A stretch of 6,590 bases of DNA. Source: Thermoplasmata archaeon. Lineage in GTDB: Archaea > Thermoplasmatota > Thermoplasmata > Thermoplasmatales > Thermoplasmataceae. Below, piece by piece: positions 1-5,524 of this stretch. Below the pieces are notes generated by a model. The model did no database searches. It worked only from the letters and a program-made list of their open reading frames with translations, and was not told the DNA's origin. How positions within the stretch are numbered: the first letter of the stretch is position 1; each line of letters opens with the position of its first letter. A program made the position numbers and the translations under genes. The DNA lies in contig JAKBGP010000118.1 in NCBI GenBank assembly GCA_021833045.1, forward strand, positions 1 through 6,590. The letters are read 5' to 3'.

Positions 1-69
1 AAACGATTATGAGTGAAATAAAAAAGGCTCTATGGATAGTCTCTGCATACTATTTTTAATTTATTTTAT

Positions 70-81
70 TCTCTCAAGAGA
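70..81. repeat. Short inverted repeat downstream of vapC
   Basis: The arms TCTCT and AGAGA flank a CA dinucleotide, about 30 bases beyond the vapC stop codon. It could form a small hairpin in the vapBC mRNA trailer, but no run of T follows it on the minus strand, so it does not look like a classical terminator. The only short T-run on the minus strand in bases 1-111 is near 21-26. Otherwise bases 1-111 show no gene. Confidence 0.2.
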
Positions 82-111
82 TTGGTAAATTTTCAAATAA
101 TCTTCAGTCAC

Positions 112-552
112 TTAAAGGACTGTAACTAGTCCAGCTTTTTTTGCTGCTGCATTAAGTTCCATATCCGCAGAGCAAAACTTGTCACTCTTAGCATCTTTGC
201 AGGTTTCTAATTGAATTGCATCCACTATGTATAGGTGTTGTTCAAGAACTGTTTTCGTGGCATTTCGTATAATCTGACTTGTAACTGGAAATATTTCAAC
301 TGCAGAAGATCTTTCAAGAGAACCCAGTTCCCTGAGCATGGCTCGAAATCTATCTCTCGCATTTATACCAAATTTCCTTGAATATTTGTCAAACACGACG
401 GCAGTTTCACCTAAGTTGATCTCAGAAATGCAAATTACGGCTTCACTGCGCTGAGCCAGATGAAAGAAGGTGTCAGCGATGTCGCTTTTCACTTCCTTGA
501 CGTATCTTTTTACCAGCATGGATGTATCAAGATACACGCGCTGCCCTTGCAT
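112..552 (-). CDS. vapC: VapC-type PIN-domain ribonuclease toxin
   Basis: This is the toxin of a VapBC toxin-antitoxin pair: a magnesium-dependent cytoplasmic ribonuclease expected to cut tRNA or other RNA when its antitoxin is lost (family knowledge). The predicted protein has 146 residues, normal for VapC. The PIN acidic residues are in the right order: Asp9 in VYLDTS, Glu44 and Glu49 in SEINLGE, Asp111 in YIVDAIQL, and Asp130 in CSADMELNAAAKKAGL. I chose the ATG at 552-550 because AGGAAGTG lies 4 bases upstream and because the protein then starts directly before the first PIN strand. A longer frame up to 573 is open but lies wholly inside vapB. The gene overlaps the end of vapB by 26 bases, which is typical of coupled toxin and antitoxin translation. 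All key residues are present, so it looks intact. The RNA target cannot be told from sequence. Confidence 0.9.
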   Translation of the reverse strand: MQGQRVYLDTSMLVKRYVKEVKSDIADTFFHLAQRSEAVICISEINLGETAVVFDKYSRKFGINARDRFRAMLRELGSLERSSAVEIFPVTSQIIRNATKTVLEQHLYIVDAIQLETCKDAKSDKFCSADMELNAAAKKAGLVTVL

Positions 553-811
553 TACGCACTTCCTTAATTTCAATTTCCGATTGGGCCTTTCCTTTTAGAT
601 CTGGTCTGTCTTTCTCCACTTGTTCTGTGCTTATATAACTGCAATTAAAGTTCAGTTCCTTGCACATATCTTCGATGATTTCAGATGAAGACAATGATCT
701 TAGGGATTTTTCTATATAATCGGTCAATGTCCTACCCTTTTTCAGCAGGGCTATTTTTGCGTTTTCGACTACAGGTTTTTCCACCGACACGGTTATTTTG
801 GTTTTAACCAT
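527..811 (-). CDS. vapB: VapB-type ribbon-helix-helix antitoxin
   Basis: This is the antitoxin partner of the adjacent VapC. The 94-residue protein starts with a ribbon-helix-helix pattern: a short basic strand (residues 3-10, KTKITVSV), a helix rich in alanine and lysine, a turn at KKGRTL and a second helix (TDYIEKSLRSL). This fold binds operator DNA as a dimer and usually represses its own operon. The remainder (about residues 45-94) is charged and is expected to wrap around and block the VapC active site. The ATG at 811 has no Shine-Dalgarno sequence. Together with a TATA-like element about 30 bases upstream, this suggests a leaderless mRNA. The last 26 bases overlap the vapC start. The call rests on the fold pattern plus the PIN-domain neighbour; the exact VapB subfamily is not clear. 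Confidence 0.82.
   Translation of the reverse strand: MVKTKITVSVEKPVVENAKIALLKKGRTLTDYIEKSLRSLSSSEIIEDMCKELNFNCSYISTEQVEKDRPDLKGKAQSEIEIKEVRNARAARVS
557..564 (-). promoter_or_regulatory. Ribosome binding site deciding the vapC start
   Basis: Read on the minus strand, AGGAAGTG matches AGGAGGTG at seven of eight positions. It ends 4 bases before the ATG at 552. It lies inside the 3' part of vapB and supports the 146-residue VapC over the longer reading. Confidence 0.5.
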
Positions 812-846
812 ATACCCGTATATACGGTTATACGTATTAATATTTA
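811..846 (-). promoter_or_regulatory. vapBC promoter with operator palindrome
   Basis: Bases 816-827 are a perfect 12-bp palindrome, CCGTATATACGG. After one mismatch the symmetry continues four more base pairs on each side (811-814 with 829-832). This 22-bp near-palindrome runs up to the vapB start codon. Just upstream on the minus strand, TAAATATTAA (837-846) is a TATA-box candidate whose expected transcription start falls about at the ATG. A repressor bound here would cover the start site, as expected for VapB or VapBC autoregulation. That role is inferred. Confidence 0.6.
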
Positions 847-1240
847 TCTCCCAAAAATTAGATATTTTTACAAATGAATTTATTCAAGTTTCAATCAAAA
901 TATCTGACAATTTTAGAATCCACTTCCCTTTATAAGGTAGGAATTCTGGATTACCAATCCTTACATTATTCATTCTACCTTACTAGAGCGGAACAACTTC
1001 CAACGCAGGCTTATCTAAGTAGGTATTATGGATAATTACTAAGCAGGCACAATCGCAAACATGATTAAATTCAACACTGCTCTTCTAATCACAGTTCTAA
1101 TTGAGTTAATTTACGATATATATTTTTATAGGCTTCATTTCCATCTTCGCTTCTTTATCGAATTTTATTGAATTTCAAATATTTCTGCTTAATTTCCTCC
1201 CCCAATTTTTCAAATATCCCCTAATTCAAAAAAGTATGAC
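847..1240. other. AT-rich region without a convincing gene
   Basis: No reading frame of useful length or recognisable family is seen on either strand. The stretch contains the stem-loop at 933-982. At its right edge it also holds the first copy (1220-1227) of an 8-base direct repeat, CCTAATTC, whose second copy is at 1240-1247; this may be chance in AT-rich DNA. No tRNA-like cloverleaf, CRISPR repeat or insertion-sequence end was recognised. With the integrase-like fragment further right, it may be decayed mobile-element DNA. Confidence 0.5.
933..982. repeat. Two-level stem-loop, possible structured RNA
   Basis: The outer arms TAAGGTAG (933-940) and CTACCTTA (975-982) are perfectly complementary. 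Allowing a one-base bulge at 941, AAT/ATT extends the stem by three pairs. Inside, GGATT (948-952) and AATCC (956-960) form a second perfect hairpin with loop ACC. It sits about 120 bases upstream of the vapB start in a region without genes. It could be a structured RNA, a protein-binding site or a leftover mobile-element end. I do not recognise a family. Confidence 0.35.
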
Positions 1241-1411
1241 CTAATTCTTTCGAACTAACCTCACTGAGACATGGGTTCTCACTTTTGTTCTGTTTATGAT
1301 CCTGTCTTTCACAATCCGAAAGGTTTCGCGTTCGGACGAGGTTAGGTCTTGAGGCCCTGTCGTTCCTGAAAGTTGCTTATCTTTGGGTCCAGGAGCTTCT
1401 CTTACTCGCAT
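1241..1411 (-). CDS. Small hypothetical or remnant frame, possible HTH piece
   Basis: An open frame of 56 residues runs from the ATG at 1411 (or a TTG at 1423). The local base composition is somewhat richer in G and C than the flanks. The N-terminal half is polar and low in hydrophobic residues. The second half (SSERETFRIVKDRIINRTKVRTHVSVRL) faintly recalls the first helices of a winged-helix or MarR-like domain, but no full domain is present. No ribosome binding site or promoter is seen. It may be a gene fragment or chance. It lies back to back with the integrase-like fragment at 1432. Confidence 0.2.
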   Translation of the reverse strand: MRVREAPGPKDKQLSGTTGPQDLTSSERETFRIVKDRIINRTKVRTHVSVRLVRKN

Positions 1412-1431
1412 CCCAGGCTGCAAATAATTGA

Positions 1432-1665
1432 GATCTGAATTTATCTTCTTTCAGTGCTCAAACCGCTGAGATTGAGGCCCCCTACCTAATGATATGGGCA
1501 CTTCTGTTGAATCACTGCATGGGAATTCGTGCAGCTGAACCCAGATACCTTTCAATGTTTGACAAAGCCAATGTCTGTCTTTTCCATGAAGATCAGATAT
1601 TCCTTCGTCTAAAAGCCGTAAAGGAATGACAGATCAAAGTTCATCTGTGCATTAGGATATTATGA
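1432..1665 (+). pseudogene. Degraded tyrosine recombinase (integrase) fragment
   Basis: The plus frame is open from 1432 (after a TGA at 1429) to a TGA at 1627-1629; the only ATG is at 1489. The segment MIWALLLNHCMGIRAAEPRYL resembles the first catalytic box of tyrosine recombinases: a hydrophobic helix, then Gly-[Leu/Ile]-Arg-x-x-Glu carrying the first catalytic Arg. An Asp and a strand ending in a Lys (FLRLKAVK) follow, in the order expected for the beta-sheet with the catalytic Lys. Reading through the TGA in the same frame gives QIKVHL, like the usual strand ending in VPL, before another TGA at 1663. The core-binding domain and the His-x-x-Arg and Tyr motifs are absent. It is therefore at best a dead remnant of an integrated element. 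The assignment rests on a short motif; a chance frame is the alternative. Confidence 0.4.
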
Positions 1666-1681
1666 AATATGAAAAAATAGA

Positions 1682-2278
1682 CTAATATTTGACAACATCA
1701 AAATTTTCCAATATGCATCTGGTACCGGCATCAAACATTTCAGAAGCTTCCGTTTCACTTAAGCCCTGCATCATGCCCATCATTATACCATTGTGCAGGG
1801 CGATCAGAGTAAGGGAGAGTTTTCTGGGGTCTGTCCCTCTAGAAACCAAACCATTGCGTTTAAGTTCTTCAATTCTACTCGAAATTATCTTAACGTAACT
1901 TTCATAGCTTTCTATTAATATTTTTCTCACCCTCTGATTTTTATTGATTTCCCCAAGCGCAAAAATCCAGTGAAATCTCAGGTGTTCGGGCAGTTCCAAT
2001 TCTGTCCTGAAGAAATTTTTTGCACCCTCAAGAATATCCGCAGATACTAGTTTGTTAAGACTGTCTTCCAAGAGTTTCAAATTCTTCTTGCACACCTCGT
2101 AAAGCAGTTCTTCCTTGTTTTTGAAATAGAGATAAAGTGTGCCTTTTGTTACGCCTATTTCCCTGGCAATATCCTCCATGCTGGTTTCCTGGTATCCACG
2201 TTTAAAAAACAGCCGGGAAGCTGATTCCATGATTGTATCCATCGCCTGGTTTCTGTAACCTTTGACTACTTTGGGCAT
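1682..2278 (-). CDS. TetR/AcrR-family transcriptional repressor
   Basis: A 198-residue protein, a normal TetR length. Residues 11-60 form the classical N-terminal DNA-binding domain: helix 1 (AMDTIMESASRLFFKRGY), then the helix-turn-helix (TSMEDIAREIGVTKGTLYLYF) followed by KNKEELL. The rest is an all-helical ligand-binding and dimerisation region with no recognisable ligand signature. I chose the ATG at 2278 because GGTGAT lies 9 bases upstream and because the domain starts about 10 residues later. The frame stays open upstream to 2413, but that extension crosses the shared promoter and the start of the divergent gene. It probably represses the divergent dehydrogenase-like gene and itself through the palindrome at 2325-2348. 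The effector is unknown. Confidence 0.9.
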   Translation of the reverse strand: MPKVVKGYRNQAMDTIMESASRLFFKRGYQETSMEDIAREIGVTKGTLYLYFKNKEELLYEVCKKNLKLLEDSLNKLVSADILEGAKNFFRTELELPEHLRFHWIFALGEINKNQRVRKILIESYESYVKIISSRIEELKRNGLVSRGTDPRKLSLTLIALHNGIMMGMMQGLSETEASEMFDAGTRCILENFDVVKY

Positions 2279-2287
2279 AATTGTAAT

Positions 2288-2293
2288 ATCACC
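2288..2293 (-). promoter_or_regulatory. Ribosome binding site of the TetR gene
   Basis: GGTGAT on the minus strand is complementary to the conserved end of 16S rRNA and lies 9 bases before the ATG at 2278. It supports that start over longer upstream options. Confidence 0.5.
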
Positions 2294-2320
2294 GACTATT
2301 AAAGAATTCATGTAAGAAAG

Positions 2321-2348
2321 ATTTAATACTGACCAGTCATTCAGTATT
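2321..2348. promoter_or_regulatory. Divergent promoter with probable TetR operator
   Basis: The arms AATACTGA (2325-2332) and TCAGTATT (2341-2348) are a perfect 8-bp inverted repeat around an 8-base spacer. A smaller palindrome, TGAC-CA-GTCA (2330-2339), sits inside it with its centre shifted by two bases. A TATA-like TTTAATAC at 2322-2329 overlaps the left arm. On the plus strand it would place transcription start near the ATG at 2355. Read on the minus strand it would start the TetR mRNA near 2300, leaving a short leader with the ribosome binding site. A bound repressor would thus block both genes. Binding by the neighbouring TetR protein is inferred from position and symmetry. Confidence 0.6.
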
Positions 2349-2354
2349 CTAACT

Positions 2355-3332
2355 ATGTTGTCTTCAACTGAGAAAATGGATACTGATGGGATACACGTTG
2401 TCTTCGGCGCCACTGGAGCATATGGGCGCTCCGTGATAAGAAAGATCCTTGAAAAGAGGGGGTCAGTCAGAGCAGTGGTAAGAGACGAAAGAAAAGCAGC
2501 TGACCTTTACACTGGGAAAGTTGAGGTGATATCAACTAACGTGATGAATGAGGAAGGAGTTTCCAGAGTCTGTAAGGATGCATCAGTCATATACTTGGGT
2601 CACAATTTTCCCTACGTCTATTGGAAAAAATATTACCTGAGGTCGATTCTCAACATTCTAAAGGGCTGTGTAGGATCGAGGCCATTGATAGTTTTTCCAG
2701 GAAACGTTTATGGCTATGGCAGGTTCCAGTACCTTCCTGTTGATGAATCTCATCCGCTTAATGCAAAATCTGAGAAAGGCATGATAAGAAACCAAATAGA
2801 GGGTATGCTGTGGGATTATCATCTGAAAGGTAAGATAAATGTGATCATCCCAAGGTTTGCTGATTTCTATGGCCCAAACGTAGTAAATGAATTATATGGA
2901 TCTATTTTTCGCAATGCTATCAACGATAAAAGTGTGATATGGCCCATGAACGCTGATGTGGAACATAATTTCACCTATATTGATGATGCAGCTGATGCAA
3001 CGCTGCTAATGGTACAAGATCCAGAAACATACGGAAAGGTATTTCATGTGGCAGGGCCCAGCATAACAGCGAGAAAGTTCATAGAAGAAATATTTCATTC
3101 TGCCGGAGGCAGGGCACGAATAAAGGTGCTTTCCAGCAAGTTTATTAGAGCTATTGGATTTTTTAATTCAAGTGCCCGTAAACTCGTTGAGCTTCTTTAC
3201 GAATATGAAGATCCATATGTTCTAGACTGTACAAAATTACTGAAAACATTCCCAAATTTCTCCTACACCCCTTATGAAATAGGAATTAGAAGAACCGTTG
3301 ATTGGTTCAAAAACAAACTGATAACTCAATAA
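2355..3332 (+). CDS. Atypical SDR, NAD(P)-dependent epimerase/dehydratase-like
   Basis: A 325-residue extended-type short-chain dehydrogenase/reductase with an N-terminal Rossmann fold. The nucleotide-binding glycine motif GATGAYG is at residues 18-24 after strand IHVVF, and VVRDERKA (41-48) lies at the end of the second strand, where NAD or NADP choice is made. Residues 112-134 (IVFPGNVYG...LPVDESHP) and 164-175 (IIPRFADFYGPN) match the epimerase pattern. At the usual Tyr-x-x-x-Lys site the sequence is EKGMIRNQIEGM, so the catalytic Tyr is not there. A Lys-Gly-x-x-Arg pattern there is what I recall for a branch of atypical SDRs annotated as epimerases, so the reaction cannot be given. The ATG at 2355 suits a leaderless mRNA; the ATG at 2376 (Met8) also gives a full fold. 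It is divergent from, and probably repressed by, the TetR gene. Confidence 0.85.
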   Translation: MLSSTEKMDTDGIHVVFGATGAYGRSVIRKILEKRGSVRAVVRDERKAADLYTGKVEVISTNVMNEEGVSRVCKDASVIYLGHNFPYVYWKKYYLRSILNILKGCVGSRPLIVFPGNVYGYGRFQYLPVDESHPLNAKSEKGMIRNQIEGMLWDYHLKGKINVIIPRFADFYGPNVVNELYGSIFRNAINDKSVIWPMNADVEHNFTYIDDAADATLLMVQDPETYGKVFHVAGPSITARKFIEEIFHSAGGRARIKVLSSKFIRAIGFFNSSARKLVELLYEYEDPYVLDCTKLLKTFPNFSYTPYEIGIRRTVDWFKNKLITQ

Positions 3333-3349
3333 TGAGTACAGGAAGATTA

Positions 3350-3420
3350 GTAAGCAATTGAAACTCCATGCAATTGACGTTTTCCGAGTTCTACTGAGCG
3401 TATCATCATATCATGCTTAC
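3350..3420. repeat. Repeats in the convergent intergenic region
   Basis: In the 257 bases between the two convergent genes (3333-3589), GTAAGCA (3350-3356) and TGCTTAC (3414-3420) are perfect inverted 7-mers. GCAATTGA occurs twice, at 3354-3361 and 3370-3377. Nearer the other gene, CCCTGG and CCAGGG (about 3524 and 3565) are also complementary. These may help form transcript ends for the two convergent genes, but no clear hairpin plus T-run terminator is visible. No gene is seen in this gap. Confidence 0.2.
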
Positions 3421-3589
3421 AAATTTCATTATTACTCCCAGAATAATTCTGATCCTTTCAATTTAACTTCCAGTTTAACTTTTGTGCCATCTGTGGTGAA
3501 AACCGGCAATCATATAACGAGCCCTGGCGTCTGAATCACCTGGGCACATGAATTATAAATTCCAGGGTCAGTAGCATTCCTCTTTAAAT

Positions 3590-4171
3590 TCATAGATCTC
3601 CTTTCCTTGTGAAAATCATGGCAGGAATCATTACCCACATAGCCGCAAAAGCAAAGAAGGCCTCAAAAATTCTGCTACTGTTCTCCGCAGGGTCTCCTCT
3701 AATCCTGCTGATAACAGCATCCCATGTGTTGCCTGCCAGATTGCCGAAATATATAAGCCGAATGAAAACAAGAATGTGGGATGCGGTCTTCGGTCCATAG
3801 AATTCCACGAGTTTCTGTGTCATCTCCGGTTCAGGGTTCCGATCAGTTTCGGCAAAATGTTGAGCATAAATAAGTGCTGGGGCCTCCTCAGGGGAGGCAT
3901 GGGATTGGAACTGTAGATTTACAAGATCCGATAGTTCCTCTTTGCTGATTCCATTAGAAAGGGCCAGCTTTCCATGAAACCACTGGCAGTAAACACAACC
4001 GTTGACTGCCGTTATCACGGTCATGATTTTTTCAGCAAATTTCCTGGAGACAGATCTGCTCCTTACTGCTTCTAAGATTTCTGGAAGGTGGCTCGCTAAG
4101 TAAAGAATATCCTTAGCAAAGAGAGATGGTGTATAGATCCTCTTTCCGAAACTCTTATTCATTTCAAACAT
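3590..4171 (-). CDS. AhpD-like carboxymuconolactone decarboxylase-family protein
   Basis: A 193-residue protein of the CMD/AhpD fold. The peroxidase-type active site is complete: Glu47, then Cys59-Val-Tyr-Cys62 and His66, with the spacing Glu-x11-Cys-x2-Cys-x3-His known from AhpD, where the cysteine pair cycles between thiol and disulfide. The helical region to about residue 155 carries the rest of the fold. Residues 169-187 (about FEAFFAFAAMWVMIPAMIF) form a hydrophobic helix followed by RKGDL. This suggests a C-terminal membrane anchor with a short positive tail, unusual for soluble AhpD. The likely role is thiol-disulfide or peroxide-related redox chemistry at the membrane; the true substrate is unknown. 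No Shine-Dalgarno precedes the ATG at 4171, and a TATA element about 30 bases upstream suggests a leaderless mRNA. An ATG at 4162 is the alternative. It is convergent with the SDR gene. Confidence 0.85.
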   Translation of the reverse strand: MFEMNKSFGKRIYTPSLFAKDILYLASHLPEILEAVRSRSVSRKFAEKIMTVITAVNGCVYCQWFHGKLALSNGISKEELSDLVNLQFQSHASPEEAPALIYAQHFAETDRNPEPEMTQKLVEFYGPKTASHILVFIRLIYFGNLAGNTWDAVISRIRGDPAENSSRIFEAFFAFAAMWVMIPAMIFTRKGDL

Positions 4172-4197
4172 TCTTAAGTCTTTGATGAGTTAAAAGG

Positions 4198-4219
4198 AAT
4201 ATACCGTCCTGGGACGGTA
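4198..4219 (-). promoter_or_regulatory. Promoter with perfect 18-bp palindrome
   Basis: TACCGTCC (4202-4209) and GGACGGTA (4212-4219) are perfect inverted arms around TG. On the minus strand the right end runs into TATATT (4198-4203), a TATA-box candidate whose expected start falls near the ATG at 4171. The palindrome therefore covers the position where TFB would contact DNA and looks like a repressor operator. It is GC-rich in AT-rich surroundings and differs from the TetR operator at 2325-2348, so another regulator is likely. Confidence 0.6.
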
Positions 4220-4576
4220 ATAATTCCTCAATTTTTCAAGTTTTAAATTAGCTTTGTTATGGTAATTATAGTTTGTTTTTTCGGAGTAAATTTTGTATTT
4301 TAACGCCCTCTGACTTATGATGCAGAATGTTCAATTCCATCTTTTGATGGATAAAAGGAACAGAAATCAAAGATAGCAATTTTGGAAGTCATATGGAAAG
4401 ATACGGAACTACATATTATCTTGTTTGCCGTAAACAGGATCATTACCAACAGTCTGTATATTGAAATTGTACCGCAGTTTGGAGACGCTGGCCTCACAAA
4501 TAAGATATCAGTAAAAGATGCGTGGGTGAAAGTCGAGGTGAATTTGAGCTGAAACTCTTGTGTTCTATATCGTTTT
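4220..4576. other. Intergenic region without a convincing gene
   Basis: Between the AhpD-like promoter and the end of the endonuclease gene I see no convincing gene. A plus-strand frame is open at 4355-4552 (57 codons from a TTG at 4382, no ribosome binding site). Its product, with segments such as LHIILFAVNRIITNSLYIEIV and FGDAGLTNKISVKDAWVKVEV, looks protein-like but matches no family I know. It may be a gene remnant. A 6-bp hairpin, TCCATC-TTTT-GATGGA (4336-4351), has no T-run after it on either strand, so it is not a clear terminator for the restriction operon. Confidence 0.4.
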
Positions 4577-5524
4577 TCAGGTTTTTGGATGAAAAGAAAA
4601 TACGTAGTGAGTTCCATTTCTTTTGTGGTGTATCTCCATAACGTCTATACCGCGATTAGTTGCCAGAATAACATCTTTTAACTCGGAACTGAACAGAGAT
4701 TGTGGTAGGATTAGGTTAAACGTTCCTTCTGGGATATCATAGTTATTTCCGTGGGGATTGCCCTCTGAATGGACCTCTGCCATAATTCTCAGGCGCGGCT
4801 TGACCGATGCCTTATCTATCTCTTGAGATGAAGCGATTACTGTCTGGTCAGTCATGTAAGATAACGCTTTTTCCACTTCCTTCATTGCCTCAGGGGATAA
4901 ACTCACATTCTTATTGGATAGGTTTCTGCGTAAAGCGTTGAGAAACATCTGGTAAAAGAGAGTCTCTTTTGGTATTGTCTCGAAGAAGGACCCGTGAATG
5001 ATTGAAATTTTCACCTTGTCTGAGTCCCGATGCGTTCGTACCAAATAGAAACAATTCCTTTGGAAATCGTAGTATTCATTCACTTGAGATACTGATCCGT
5101 CTTTGCATTTTACTATCTTGGAAACCGTATCAGTCTGGTTTATCACATCTATTTCACGGAGGCTCTTCGTTTTAGTAGGTATGGTGGAATTGAAAGAAGC
5201 AATACTTCCGCCCTTTGAATCCTTGAGTTCAAGGATACTGCCGTTGACAAGCCCATTATTGGTTTTCTTAGACTGAAGGATAAAATCTGGAAATTGTTGT
5301 GAGGTTGAGTACTTTAGCCCCTCTCTGACTGGTGGGCATTCAACATTTCGCCAAAAATCTAACTTTAGATCAAGTAGTCTTTTTCTATCATCTGCATACG
5401 CCAGGTTATTTCCTGCAGAGATAGCTACCACCTCCAGCATGTCCGAATTAAGAGATATTTTCCTCTTGGTAAGATGTCTCACACATGAAGCGTAAAGTTC
5501 CAGTATATCTTCAAAAGCAATCAA
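4577..5524 (-). CDS. Type II restriction endonuclease, PD-(D/E)xK candidate
   Basis: A 315-residue protein, within the usual range for type II restriction enzymes, directly downstream of a DNA methyltransferase. The nuclease core is visible at residues 79-101: Pro-Asp (FPDFIL, Asp80), then Glu99-Leu-Lys101 in the strand SILELKDSKGG, which fits PD-x(18)-ExK metal-dependent cleavage. SIASFNSTIPT (107-117) follows at once and may contact DNA. The rest shows no recognised domain. The frame begins with TTG at 5524, whose bases overlap the methyltransferase stop codon (TTGA). GTGATC lies two bases upstream of it, and no ATG occurs for 28 codons. It presumably cuts the sequence that the neighbour methylates; the recognition site cannot be read from sequence. 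A distant relation to archaeal enzymes such as ThaI is possible but not shown. The function is called from the motif and the neighbour, not from clear homology. Confidence 0.75.
   Translation of the reverse strand: MIAFEDILELYASCVRHLTKRKISLNSDMLEVVAISAGNNLAYADDRKRLLDLKLDFWRNVECPPVREGLKYSTSQQFPDFILQSKKTNNGLVNGSILELKDSKGGSIASFNSTIPTKTKSLREIDVINQTDTVSKIVKCKDGSVSQVNEYYDFQRNCFYLVRTHRDSDKVKISIIHGSFFETIPKETLFYQMFLNALRRNLSNKNVSLSPEAMKEVEKALSYMTDQTVIASSQEIDKASVKPRLRIMAEVHSEGNPHGNNYDIPEGTFNLILPQSLFSSELKDVILATNRGIDVMEIHHKRNGTHYVFSFHPKT

Noticed and set aside
553..573. Seven-residue N-terminal extension of VapC
   Set aside because: The internal ATG at 552 has the better ribosome binding site and starts right before the PIN domain.
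1220..1247. CCTAATTC direct repeat as a CRISPR or insertion target duplication
   Set aside because: There are only two 8-base copies about 20 bases apart in AT-rich DNA, with no array and no element between them.
1689..1898. 69-codon plus-strand open frame
   Set aside because: It lies entirely antisense to the well-supported TetR gene.
2279..2413. 45-residue N-terminal extension of the TetR protein
   Set aside because: It crosses the palindrome, the promoter elements and the start of the divergent gene; the ATG at 2278 has a ribosome binding site and gives the normal TetR length.
3520..3575. Possible tRNA or structured RNA around GCCCTGG...CCTGGGC and CCAGGG
   Set aside because: The arms pair only partly, and no anticodon arm, T-loop or CCA-type end could be laid out.
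3609..3800. 63-codon plus-strand open frame
   Set aside because: It is antisense to the AhpD-like gene, which has a complete active-site motif.
4315..4617. 100-codon minus-strand open frame overlapping the endonuclease end
   Set aside because: It overlaps the endonuclease gene by 41 bases in another frame, has no ribosome binding site, and its product is rich in Phe, Ser, Thr and Ile without any domain pattern.
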